From: DASUBN01 sp036500225
GTDB lineage: Bacteria; Pseudomonadota; Gammaproteobacteria; Natronospirales; REEB76
Assembly: GCA_036500225.1 (NCBI GenBank)
Contig: DASYCJ010000049.1
Span: forward strand, 1-28,377
Direction of reading: 5' to 3'
Length of the DNA: 28,377 bases
Positions 1 through 7,093 of this stretch are shown one piece after another; the stretch's first letter is position 1; every line of letters begins with the position of its first letter. Position numbers and translations under genes: made by a program. The notes beneath the pieces are model-generated. The model was not told where the DNA came from. It ran no database searches and saw only the letters and a list, made by a program, of their open reading frames with translations.

Positions 1-1845
1 CGTCCGAACGAGAACGAGACCCTGGTCTCGCGCCTCATCGACCGTCCCCTGCGTCCGCTGTTCCCGAAGGGCTTCTATAACGAAGTGCAGGTGGTCTCCA
101 CCGTCATGTCCAACAATCCGGACGTGAACGCGGACATCCCCTCGCTGCTCGGCGCCTCCGCGGCTATGGCCATCGCCGGCCTGCCGTTCGCTGGCCCCAT
201 CGGCGCTGCGCGTGTGGGCTACATCAACGGCAAGTACATCTTGAACCCCACCCGCAGCCAGCTGCTGGAATCGGACCTGGACCTCGTGGTCGCCGGCACC
301 GAATCCGCCGTGCTGATGGTGGAATCCGAAGCTGACTGCCTGTCCGAAGAGATCATGCTCGGCGCCGTGGTGTTCGGCCACGAGCAGATGCAGGCTGCCA
401 TCAAGGTCATCAAGGAACTCGCCAAGGAAGCCGGCAAGCCAGCCTGGGACTGGAAGCCGGAAGAGAAGAACAAGGGCCTGGAGCAGGTCGTCGCCGGCCA
501 CTTCGAGAAGCCGCTGGTCGAGGCCTACCAGATCGCCGACAAGCAGACCCGTTACTCCCGCATCGAGGAGATCGGCAAGGAAGCTGTCGCCCAGTTCGCC
601 GGTGAAGGCGAGGGCAAGTACGCCGAAGGCCTCGTGAAGGGCGCTTTCGCTGGCCTCGAGAAGAAGATCGTCCGCAGTCGCATCATCGAAGGTAAGCCCC
701 GTATCGACGGGCGCGACACCAAGACCGTGCGTCCCATCAACATCAAGGTCGGCGTGCTGCCCCGTGCCCACGGCTCGGCGCTGTTCACCCGCGGTGAGAC
801 CCAGGCCATCGTGGTCACCACGCTCGGCACCGGCCGCGACGCGCAGATTATCGACGCCATCGAAGGCGAGCGCAAAGAACCGTTCATGCTGCATTACAAC
901 TTCCCCCCGTACTCCGTGGGTGAGACCGGCATGATGGGTTCACCGAAGCGCCGCGAGATCGGCCATGGCCGCCTCGCCAAGCGCGGCATCCAGGCTGTGA
1001 TGCCAGACATGAACGTCTATCCCTACGTGGTCCGCGTGGTCTCCGAGATAACCGAGTCCAACGGCTCCAGCTCCATGGCTTCCGTCTGCGGCACCAGCCT
1101 GTCCTTGATGGACGCCGGCGTGCCCTTGAAGGCCCCCGTGGCCGGTGTGGCCATGGGCCTCATCAAGGAAGAGAAGGGCTTCGCCGTGCTGACCGACATC
1201 CTGGGCGACGAAGATCACCTGGGCGACATGGACTTCAAGGTGGCGGGCACCGCCACCGGCATCACCGCCCTGCAGATGGACATCAAGATCCAGGGCATCA
1301 CCAAGGAGATCATGCAGCAGGCCTTAGCCCAAGCTAAGGACGGCCGTCTGCACATCCTCGGCAAGATGAACGAAGTGCTCTCCAAGCCCCGCGCTGATAT
1401 GTCCGAGTGGGCGCCCCGTATCGTGGTCATCAAGATCGACCCCGAGAAGATCCGCGACGTCATCGGCAAGGGCGGCGTGGTGGTGCGTGGCATCCAAGAA
1501 GAGACCGGCACGACTATCGAGATCGAAGACGATGGCACCATCAAGATCGCTTCCGTGGACAAGGCCCAGGGCGAAGCGGCGCGCAAGCGCATCGAAGACA
1601 TCACTGCCGATGTCGAAGTGGGCCGCATCTACGAAGGCAAGGTCGTGAAGCTCATGGACTTCGGCGCCTTCGTCGCCATCCTGCCGGGCCGCGACGGCCT
1701 GGTGCACATCTCCCAGATCTCCGAAGAGCGCGTCGAGAAAGTCAGCGACAAGCTCAAGGAAGGCGATGTGATCAGGGTCAAGGTGTTGGAAGTGGATAGG
1801 CAGGGCCGCATCCGCCTCAGCATGAAGGCTGTCGACGTCGCCTAA
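1..1845 (+). CDS. pnp: Polyribonucleotide nucleotidyltransferase (PNPase), 5'-truncated by window edge
   Basis: Phosphorolytic 3'-5' exoribonuclease of mRNA decay, a trimeric RNA degradosome partner. The frame is open from base 1 and gives 614 residues. The first visible residues (RPNENETL, then RLIDRPLRPLFP) match the E. coli protein near residue 85, so roughly 85-90 N-terminal residues lie outside the window. The visible part holds the rest of the first RNase PH domain, the helical linker and the second RNase PH domain with the catalytic acidic stretch DILGDEDHLGDMDF (about residues 400-413 of the fragment). A KH domain with GKGG follows near residue 490, and a C-terminal S1 domain runs from about 540 to 614 (GRIYEGKVVKLMDFGAF). 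The length is normal for the family once the missing part is added. The gene ends in a strong terminator. rpsO usually lies upstream of pnp but is not in view. Confidence 0.98.
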   Translation, partial: RPNENETLVSRLIDRPLRPLFPKGFYNEVQVVSTVMSNNPDVNADIPSLLGASAAMAIAGLPFAGPIGAARVGYINGKYILNPTRSQLLESDLDLVVAGTESAVLMVESEADCLSEEIMLGAVVFGHEQMQAAIKVIKELAKEAGKPAWDWKPEEKNKGLEQVVAGHFEKPLVEAYQIADKQTRYSRIEEIGKEAVAQFAGEGEGKYAEGLVKGAFAGLEKKIVRSRIIEGKPRIDGRDTKTVRPINIKVGVLPRAHGSALFTRGETQAIVVTTLGTGRDAQIIDAIEGERKEPFMLHYNFPPYSVGETGMMGSPKRREIGHGRLAKRGIQAVMPDMNVYPYVVRVVSEITESNGSSSMASVCGTSLSLMDAGVPLKAPVAGVAMGLIKEEKGFAVLTDILGDEDHLGDMDFKVAGTATGITALQMDIKIQGITKEIMQQALAQAKDGRLHILGKMNEVLSKPRADMSEWAPRIVVIKIDPEKIRDVIGKGGVVVRGIQEETGTTIEIEDDGTIKIASVDKAQGEAARKRIEDITADVEVGRIYEGKVVKLMDFGAFVAILPGRDGLVHISQISEERVEKVSDKLKEGDVIRVKVLEVDRQGRIRLSMKAVDVA

Positions 1846-1867
1846 GCGGAGTGAGACCAGAGAATAG

Positions 1868-1896
1868 AGAAGGGGCCGCAAGGCCCCTTCTTTTTT
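1868..1896 (+). terminator. Rho-independent terminator of pnp
   Basis: A perfect stem has arms 1868-1877 and 1882-1891 around a GCAA tetraloop, and T residues run to 1896. It lies 23 bases after the pnp stop. The opposite strand lacks a clean T run (CTCTATTCT), so it serves pnp best. It may also stop the converging yheT-like transcript less efficiently. Confidence 0.88.
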
Positions 1897-1898
1897 GA

Positions 1899-2858
1899 TC
1901 AGTTCAGATGCGCTGCCAGATGCTTGGTGATCCGCTGGTCTACCCAGCGTCTTGGCTTCAACAGCGGCCCATCCACGAAGCCTACGTGGCCGCCTTTCTG
2001 GGTGAGCTCGAAGGTCACGGCGGGGGAGAGTTCGTCGTTCTCAGGCAACACTGCCGGAGTCATGAAGGGATCGTCCGCGGAGTGCACCACCAGGGTCGGC
2101 ACCTTGATGTTCTTCAGGAAAGGCTTGCTGCTGGCCCGGGCGTAGTAGTCCGCCGCATCCTTGTAGCCGTGCAGGGGCGCGGTCATGGCCTCATCGAACT
2201 GGCGGAAGGTGCGCAGCTTGCCGATGTCCGGCAGGGTGATGGGAGCCTTGATCTTGCTGAACTTACGCATGGCGGAGCGGCGCATGCGCGCCATGAGTTC
2301 CCACATGTAGAACTTGGAGAGGCCCTTGCCGATGGCGTCGGAACAGACTGCCAGGTCGAAGGGCACGGAGACGGCGATGCCGGTGGTTAGCCGCCCCGCG
2401 TTGGGGCTCTCACCTAGCCACTTAAGCAGCACGTTGCCGCCCAGGGAATAACCCACTGCCGCCAGGGGCGTGTTGGGTTCCCGCTGCTTCAAGAGGCCGC
2501 TGAAATACTCGATATCCTGGGTGAAGCCCGAGTGGTAGCCGATGGGCAGGCGATTCGGCACGCCGCTGCAGCCACGGAAGTAGGGGAAGGCGCCGCGGAA
2601 CCCCATCTCGTGGATATGACGCATGATGTTGCAGGCGTAGCGGGAGCGGATCGAGCCCTCGAGGCCATGCAAGACGATGACGATGGGCCCAGTGGTGCCG
2701 GTGGTCCAGTCCACATCGATGAAGTCCCCGTCCGGCAGTTCCACCCGCTCACGTCGCAATTCCACCTTGGGCACCCGGAACAGCACGTTAGGCACTACGG
2801 TCTGCACGTGCCGGTTAGTCCAGAAGCCTTTTGGTTTGAATTCACTGTCTACGATCAT
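1899..2858 (-). CDS. YheT-family alpha/beta-fold hydrolase
   Basis: A 319-residue alpha/beta hydrolase of the YheT/UPF0017 type, which shares a fold with lipid esterases; the natural substrate of the bacterial members is not established. The start region has the family signature (KPKGFWTNRHVQT). An HGLEGS oxyanion-hole motif sits at 64-69, the nucleophile elbow GYSLGGN places the catalytic serine at 138, ADDPF supplies the acid near Asp262/Asp263, and GGHVGF supplies His291. No signal peptide or membrane segment is evident, so it is probably cytoplasmic. The start is preceded by GAGGA at a suitable distance. It lies 25 bases after acs on the same strand, which suggests cotranscription. A role in acyl or acetyl ester turnover is inference only. 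Confidence 0.9.
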   Translation of the reverse strand: MIVDSEFKPKGFWTNRHVQTVVPNVLFRVPKVELRRERVELPDGDFIDVDWTTGTTGPIVIVLHGLEGSIRSRYACNIMRHIHEMGFRGAFPYFRGCSGVPNRLPIGYHSGFTQDIEYFSGLLKQREPNTPLAAVGYSLGGNVLLKWLGESPNAGRLTTGIAVSVPFDLAVCSDAIGKGLSKFYMWELMARMRRSAMRKFSKIKAPITLPDIGKLRTFRQFDEAMTAPLHGYKDAADYYARASSKPFLKNIKVPTLVVHSADDPFMTPAVLPENDELSPAVTFELTQKGGHVGFVDGPLLKPRRWVDQRITKHLAAHLN

Positions 2859-2883
2859 GATCGTGGTCCTCGGTACGTCCTTG

Positions 2884-4851
2884 TTACGCGGGAGTCTTCT
2901 TCTCGGATGCAGCTTCGATCTCGGCCCGGCCGGCCACCAGCTTGTCCACCACCGAGGGATCGGCGAGGGTGCTGGTGTCGCCCAGGTTCTTCAGATCATT
3001 GGCGGCTATCTTGCGCAGGATGCGGCGCATGATCTTGCCGGAGCGGGTCTTGGGCAGGTACGCCGTCCACTGGATGACATCGGGTGTGGCGAAAGGCCCA
3101 ATCTCCTTGCGCACCAGGTCGATGAGTTCCTTGCGCAGGCCCTCATCCGGCGTCACGCCGTTCATGGTGGTCACGAAGGCGTAGATGCCCTGGCCCTTGA
3201 TGGGATGGGGGAAGCCGACCACCGCCGCCTCAGCCACCTTGGCATGCAGCACCAGGGCGCTTTCCACTTCCGCTGTGCCGATTCGATGCCCGGAGACGTT
3301 GATGACATCATCCACCCGGCCGGTGATCCACCAGTAGCCATCCTTGTCGCGGCGCGCGCCGTCGCCGGTGGTGTAATGGCCGGGATACTGCTTGAAATAG
3401 GTGTCGATGAAGCGCTGATGGTCGCCGTAGACCGTGCGCATCAGTCCCGGCCAGGGGAAGCTGATCACCAGATTGCCGGAGGTGGCACCTTCCAGCACCT
3501 TGCCGGCACCATCCATGAGCTGCGGTTGGATGCCGAAGAAGGGCCGGGTAGCGGAACCGGGCTTGAGGGGGACGGCGCCGGGCAGCGGTGTGATGAGGAT
3601 GCCGCCAGTCTCGGTCTGCCACCAGGTATCCACGATGGGGCAACGACCGTCACCTACCGTGTGGTAATACCACTCCCAGGCTTCCGGGTTGATGGGCTCG
3701 CCCACGGAGCCGAGGACGCGCAGGCTGCTACGCGAGGTCTCTTTCACCGGCTCATCGCCCTGGCTCATGAGCGCGCGCAGGGCCGTGGGTGCGGTGTAGA
3801 AGATGTTCACCTTGTGCCGGTCCACCACCTGCCAGAAGCGCGAAGCGTCCGGATAATTGGGCACACCCTCAAACATGAGAGTGGTGGCGCCGTTGGCCAG
3901 GGGGCCGTACACGATGTAGGAATGGCCCGTGACCCAGCCTACGTCCGCCGTGCACCAGTAAATGTCGCCTTCCTGGTAATCGAACACGTACTTGTGGGTG
4001 ATGGCGGAGTACAGGAGGTAGCCGGCGCTGGTGTGCAGCACGCCCTTGGGCTTGCCGGTGGAACCGGAGGTGTAGAGGATGAACAGCGGGTCCTCGGCGC
4101 CCATGGATTCCGCGGGACAATCCGTGGACTGGTCCGGCACGCTTTTGTGGTACCAGATGTCGCGCTTGTTATCCCAGGCGATGTCGCCGCCGGTGCGCTT
4201 CAGCACCAGTACCGTGTGCACGGCAGGGCAGGACTTCAGGGCTTCGTCGCAGTTGGCCTTGAGGGGAATCTTCTTGCCGCCACGCACACCTTCATCGGAG
4301 GTGATGAGCAGCTGGCAGTCTGAATCCAGGATGCGGTCCTTGAGGGATTCCGGCGAGAAGCCGCCGAACACCACGGAATGCACCGCGCCGATGCGGGCGC
4401 AGGCGAGCATGGCCACCGCCGCTTCCGGGACCATGGGCATGTAGATGCAGACCCGGTCGCCTTTCTTCACGCCGCGTTTCTTCAAGAGGTTGCCGAGCCG
4501 GCAGACCTCTGCATGCAGTTCTTTGTAGCTGATGCGACGCACGTCGCCCGGTTCATCCCCTTCCCAGAGGATGGCGGTCTGATCGCCGCGGGTCCTGAGG
4601 TGCCGATCCAGGCAGTTGGCGCTGACGTTGAGCCGGCCGCCGTCGAACCATTTGATATGGGCTTTCTTGAAGTCCCACTCCAGGATCTGATCCCAGGGCT
4701 TATCCCAGGTCAGGAATTTCTTGGCCTGCTCCGCCCAGAAACCTTCCGGGTCCTCGATGGACTGCCGGTGGAGGGCGTAATACTGATCCGCATCCAGGAG
4801 CGGCTTGCGACTCGGATGGGCGGGGACCGGGTAGACCTTGTCGTCTGACAT
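2884..4851 (-). CDS. acs: Acetyl-CoA synthetase (AMP-forming)
   Basis: Activates acetate to acetyl-CoA through acetyl-AMP, the high-affinity acetate assimilation route. The 655 residues match the usual length (652 in E. coli). The N-terminal ACS segment includes WFDGGRLNVSANCLDRH. The phosphate-binding loop is YTSGSTGKPKG, followed by the acetate-pocket region (WWQTETGG) and the C-terminal mobile domain. The catalytic lysine is in RSGKIMRR at residue 606. This lysine is the known site of reversible acetylation by Pat/CobB-type systems in the family; whether that occurs here cannot be seen. The start is ATG with a modest GAGG about 7 bases upstream. A 167-base AT-rich leader separates it from gluQRS and holds an inverted repeat (4862-4891), so acs probably has its own promoter. 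Confidence 0.98.
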   Translation of the reverse strand: MSDDKVYPVPAHPSRKPLLDADQYYALHRQSIEDPEGFWAEQAKKFLTWDKPWDQILEWDFKKAHIKWFDGGRLNVSANCLDRHLRTRGDQTAILWEGDEPGDVRRISYKELHAEVCRLGNLLKKRGVKKGDRVCIYMPMVPEAAVAMLACARIGAVHSVVFGGFSPESLKDRILDSDCQLLITSDEGVRGGKKIPLKANCDEALKSCPAVHTVLVLKRTGGDIAWDNKRDIWYHKSVPDQSTDCPAESMGAEDPLFILYTSGSTGKPKGVLHTSAGYLLYSAITHKYVFDYQEGDIYWCTADVGWVTGHSYIVYGPLANGATTLMFEGVPNYPDASRFWQVVDRHKVNIFYTAPTALRALMSQGDEPVKETSRSSLRVLGSVGEPINPEAWEWYYHTVGDGRCPIVDTWWQTETGGILITPLPGAVPLKPGSATRPFFGIQPQLMDGAGKVLEGATSGNLVISFPWPGLMRTVYGDHQRFIDTYFKQYPGHYTTGDGARRDKDGYWWITGRVDDVINVSGHRIGTAEVESALVLHAKVAEAAVVGFPHPIKGQGIYAFVTTMNGVTPDEGLRKELIDLVRKEIGPFATPDVIQWTAYLPKTRSGKIMRRILRKIAANDLKNLGDTSTLADPSVVDKLVAGRAEIEAASEKKTPA

Positions 4852-4861
4852 GGGAGCCTCG

Positions 4862-4891
4862 AGGTAGCAAATCCTGTTTGGGGCGCTACCT
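4862..4891. repeat. Inverted repeat in the acs leader
   Basis: The arms AGGTAGC (4862-4868) and GCTACCT (4885-4891) are separated by 16 bases and lie just upstream of the acs start (4851). On the acs strand the second arm is about 10 bases from the start codon and includes the GAGG that serves as its Shine-Dalgarno. It could be a protein-binding palindrome or an RNA hairpin that hides the ribosome site. No T run follows, so it is not a terminator. Confidence 0.4.
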
Positions 4892-5009
4892 TAATACACG
4901 ACATGCTGAATCCCAATCGGTTTGAAGTAAATCGGGATAACGCCTGAAAAACAGCATTAAAAAGTCATATAAAACAACGAGATATAGAACCTGTGAAATT
5001 TAAATTCTC

Positions 5010-5030
5010 AGGCGATTTCTAGGCGATTTC
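5010..5030. repeat. Short tandem duplication at the gluQRS stop codon
   Basis: AGGCGATTTC occurs at 5010-5019 and again at 5021-5030, an 11-bp period. On the minus strand the repeated unit carries the last codons and the TAG stop of gluQRS, and the second copy falls just after the stop in another frame. It looks like a small slippage or duplication event. Confidence 0.6.
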
Positions 5031-5909
5031 CAGGTTCATTAATCCCACCAACGGCGCCGGCTGCCAGTGATCCCGAGCCCAAGCCCAGATGTCTTCTATA
5101 GATGCCTGCTTGAGCGACTGCGGCGGTGCCTGCTGCAGGAGTTCCAGTGCACGCCAGAGGGGTAAAGCCGGCCGGGAGAGGTCCAGGGGCGCCGCATGGG
5201 TCTGTTTGCTGAGCTTCTCGCCAGCGGCGTTGGTGGCTACCGGCAGATGCATATAGATGGGGCGGGGGAAGCCCAGCAGGGTCTGGATATGGAGTTGTCG
5301 AGGCGTGGAGAGCAGCAGGTCCGCCCCCCGCACCACATGGGTGACTTGGGACCAAGCATCGTCCACCGCCACCGCCAGCTGATAGGCATAGCAGCCATCG
5401 GCCCGGCGCACGATGAAGTCGCCAATGTCCCGGGCCAGGTCTTGGGTGATGGGCCCCTGGAGGGCATCTTCGAACTGGACCTTGTTGGGGGTGACCTTCA
5501 GGCGCAGGGCCCTGGCGGTCTTGCCGGGGCTGATGCCTGCTCGGCAGGTGCCGGGGTAGACCGGCCCTTCGATGCCGGTGAGGGCGCTGTCCGCGATCTC
5601 GCTCCGGCTGCAGGCGCAGGGGAACCCCGCGCCCATCTCCTTGAGCCGATCGAGCGCTTCTTCATAGGCGGCGTGGCGACGGCTTTGATAGACCACCTCG
5701 CCATCCCAGCGGAAGCCTAAGGTCTTAAGGTCACGCAGGATGCCGGCGGCGGCGCCGGGCACCTCCCGGGGCGGGTCCAGGTCTTCCATGCGCAGCAGCC
5801 AGCGGCCGCCGTGGGCTTGGGCTTCCAGGTAGCTGCCCACCGCCGCCATCAGGGAGCCGATGTGCAGGGGCCCGGTGGGCGAGGGGGCGAAGCGACCGAT
5901 GTAAGTCAT
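5019..5909 (-). CDS. gluQRS: Glutamyl-Q tRNA(Asp) synthetase
   Basis: A paralogue of the glutamyl-tRNA synthetase catalytic core that attaches glutamate to queuosine at the wobble position of tRNA(Asp). The 296 residues lack the anticodon-binding domain of GltX, as expected for the family. The class I signatures are HIGS (16-19) in the FAPSPTGPLHIGS context and KLSKQ (232-236). The zinc site is the family pattern Cys98, Cys100, Tyr118 and Cys122. It follows dksA on the same strand, the classic dksA-gluQRS pair, with a terminator hairpin in the 66-base gap. queF, which acts earlier in queuosine synthesis, lies just upstream of dksA, so two queuosine-pathway genes flank dksA. The Shine-Dalgarno is weak (GGGTAAT-like). 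Confidence 0.96.
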   Translation of the reverse strand: MTYIGRFAPSPTGPLHIGSLMAAVGSYLEAQAHGGRWLLRMEDLDPPREVPGAAAGILRDLKTLGFRWDGEVVYQSRRHAAYEEALDRLKEMGAGFPCACSRSEIADSALTGIEGPVYPGTCRAGISPGKTARALRLKVTPNKVQFEDALQGPITQDLARDIGDFIVRRADGCYAYQLAVAVDDAWSQVTHVVRGADLLLSTPRQLHIQTLLGFPRPIYMHLPVATNAAGEKLSKQTHAAPLDLSRPALPLWRALELLQQAPPQSLKQASIEDIWAWARDHWQPAPLVGLMNLEIA

Positions 5910-5924
5910 GGACTGATATTACCC

Positions 5925-5953
5925 AAAAAGAAAAAGGCCCCAGAGGGGCCTTT
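5925..5953 (-). terminator. Intrinsic terminator between dksA and gluQRS
   Basis: A nine-bp perfect stem (arms 5933-5941 and 5945-5953, loop AGA) is followed on the minus strand by a T-rich tract interrupted by one C (down to about 5925). It lies after dksA and ends about 16 bases before the gluQRS start, so gluQRS must rely on readthrough or its own promoter. A terminator at this place is known for the dksA-gluQRS pair of E. coli and Shigella. Confidence 0.82.
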
Positions 5954-5975
5954 CTCGATGACAAGACGACGGCCA

Positions 5976-6530
5976 TCAGCCCATCTGCTTCTCTCTGATT
6001 TCGTCCAGCTGCTTGCAGTCGATGCACTGGGTCGCAGTGGGGCGGGCTTCGAGGCGGCGGATGCCGATCTCTACGCCGCAGGTCTCGCAGTAGCCGTACT
6101 CGTTGGCGTCCAGGTTGGCCAGGGCCTCGTCGATCTTCTTGATCAGCTTGCGCTCACGGTCACGGGTGCGCAGTTCCAGGCTGAACTCCGATTCTTGGGT
6201 GGCCCGATCGTTCGGGTCCGGGAAGTTGGCCGCCTCGTCCTGCATGTGGTGCACGGTGCGATCCACTTCTTCCATCAGCTCGCGTTTCCAGCCCCGCAGG
6301 ATGTCCCGGAAGTGGGCCCGCTGGGCGTCGTTCATGTACTCCTCGCCTTTCTTCAGCGGATAGGGCGTGAAGCCGCGGAACATATCGCCGGCGGCGCGGG
6401 CCGCAGCGGACTTGCGGGAGGCGGGTTTGGCCGGAGCCGGAGCAGCCTTCTTGGCGACAGCCTTGGGCGCGGCTTTCGGGGCCGGCTTCTTGGCGGACTT
6501 CACGGGGGCGGCCTTCTTCTTAGCCGGCAT
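5976..6530 (-). CDS. dksA: RNA polymerase-binding transcription factor DksA with a Lys/Ala/Pro-rich N-terminal tail
   Basis: Binds the RNA polymerase secondary channel and, with ppGpp, retunes rRNA and amino-acid promoters. ATG at 6530 is chosen over ATG 6548 because GGAG lies six bases before it; this gives 184 residues against 151 in E. coli. Residues 3-47 are almost only Lys, Ala and Pro, resembling the tails of AlgP or histone H1-like proteins, in place of the short E. coli N-terminus. The coiled-coil tip has DPNDRATQ with Asp105 and Asp108, equivalent to the functional E. coli Asp71 and Asp74. The zinc finger has Cys148, Cys151, Cys169 and Cys172, and the end EIREKQMG is typical. A promoter-like pair lies upstream (6566-6594) and a terminator follows. 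Confidence 0.97.
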   Translation of the reverse strand: MPAKKKAAPVKSAKKPAPKAAPKAVAKKAAPAPAKPASRKSAAARAAGDMFRGFTPYPLKKGEEYMNDAQRAHFRDILRGWKRELMEEVDRTVHHMQDEAANFPDPNDRATQESEFSLELRTRDRERKLIKKIDEALANLDANEYGYCETCGVEIGIRRLEARPTATQCIDCKQLDEIREKQMG

Positions 6531-6565
6531 GGGAGACTCCTGGACCATATGAAAAAGCGGGCGGT

Positions 6566-6594
6566 GTTATACCGGATTGGCCGAGGTGGCGCAA
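6566..6594 (-). promoter_or_regulatory. Predicted sigma70-type promoter of dksA
   Basis: On the minus strand, TTGCGC (6594-6589) and TATAAC (6571-6566) are separated by 17 bases. The -10 matches consensus at five of six positions, the -35 at only three. The predicted start near 6559 gives a leader of about 28 bases. The bases just after the -10 (ACCGCCCGC) form a GC-rich discriminator, a feature of promoters inhibited by ppGpp/DksA, which fits the known self-repression of dksA in E. coli. The assignment is from sequence only. Confidence 0.55.
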
Positions 6595-6616
6595 GTTTAC
6601 TTGCCTTGAGGCCGGT

Positions 6617-7015
6617 TCAGGGCAGCATCACGGGCGGAGGCCCTTGCCAGCCGGGGGCACGGTGCTCAGCCACCACGGTGGTGAAGATCCCGCCGCGCAC
6701 GTTGAACTCGGCGCTCAAGCGTATGAACTTGGGGGAGAGGGTGCGGGTCAGGTCGTCGAGGATGCGGTTGGTCACGTCCTCGTGGAAATGGCCCTCGTCG
6801 CGGAAGCTCCACATGTAGAGCTTGAGCGCCTTGAGTTCCACGCAGAGTTTGTCGGGTACGTACTCGAGCAGCATCTCGGCGAAGTCCGGCTGCCCGGTCT
6901 TGGGACACAGGCAAGTGAACTCAGGCATGCGGATGCGGATGGTATAATCCCGCCCTTCGCGCGGGTTGGGAAAAGTCTCGAGTTCTTTGCTGGGTCGGGT
7001 GGTCATGGGGGCCAT
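6617..7015 (-). CDS. queF: NADPH-dependent 7-cyano-7-deazaguanine reductase (short, YkvM-type)
   Basis: Reduces the nitrile of preQ0 to the amine of preQ1 in queuosine synthesis, in the cytoplasm. The 132 residues make it the short, single-module QueF type (B. subtilis YkvM-like) rather than the long two-module E. coli form of 282 residues. The active-site segment FTCLCPKTGQPDF puts the nucleophile cysteine at 37 and the acid at Asp44, with the same spacing as Cys55/Asp62 in the B. subtilis enzyme. ELKALKLYMWSFRDEGHFHE holds the family NADPH/substrate motif. Met4 is an alternative start. It is divergent from smc (78 bases between starts) and 86 bases upstream of dksA on the same strand. Confidence 0.95.
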   Translation of the reverse strand: MAPMTTRPSKELETFPNPREGRDYTIRIRMPEFTCLCPKTGQPDFAEMLLEYVPDKLCVELKALKLYMWSFRDEGHFHEDVTNRILDDLTRTLSPKFIRLSAEFNVRGGIFTTVVAEHRAPGWQGPPPVMLP

Positions 7016-7093
7016 CTGGCTCTGCGGTTCCGGGCGGCGATACTTTACACTACCTGCCCATCACTGGCCATTTTTGCAGCACCGGCGAGGCAC

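Noticed and set aside
2677..4323. Long plus-strand open frame opposite acs
   Set aside because: It is the mirror of a GC-rich coding gene. The acs protein on the other strand has every family motif and near-exact family length, while this frame has no recognisable domain.
6943..6948. TATAAT on the plus strand as an smc promoter
   Set aside because: It lies inside queF, where the codons for Asp-Tyr-Thr explain it, and no -35 is present at the right distance. It remains possible but unsupported.
6644..7093. Upstream extension of the smc frame
   Set aside because: The extra 150 residues overlap queF on the other strand and have no SMC similarity. The family start MRLSKIKLVGFKSF is at 7094.
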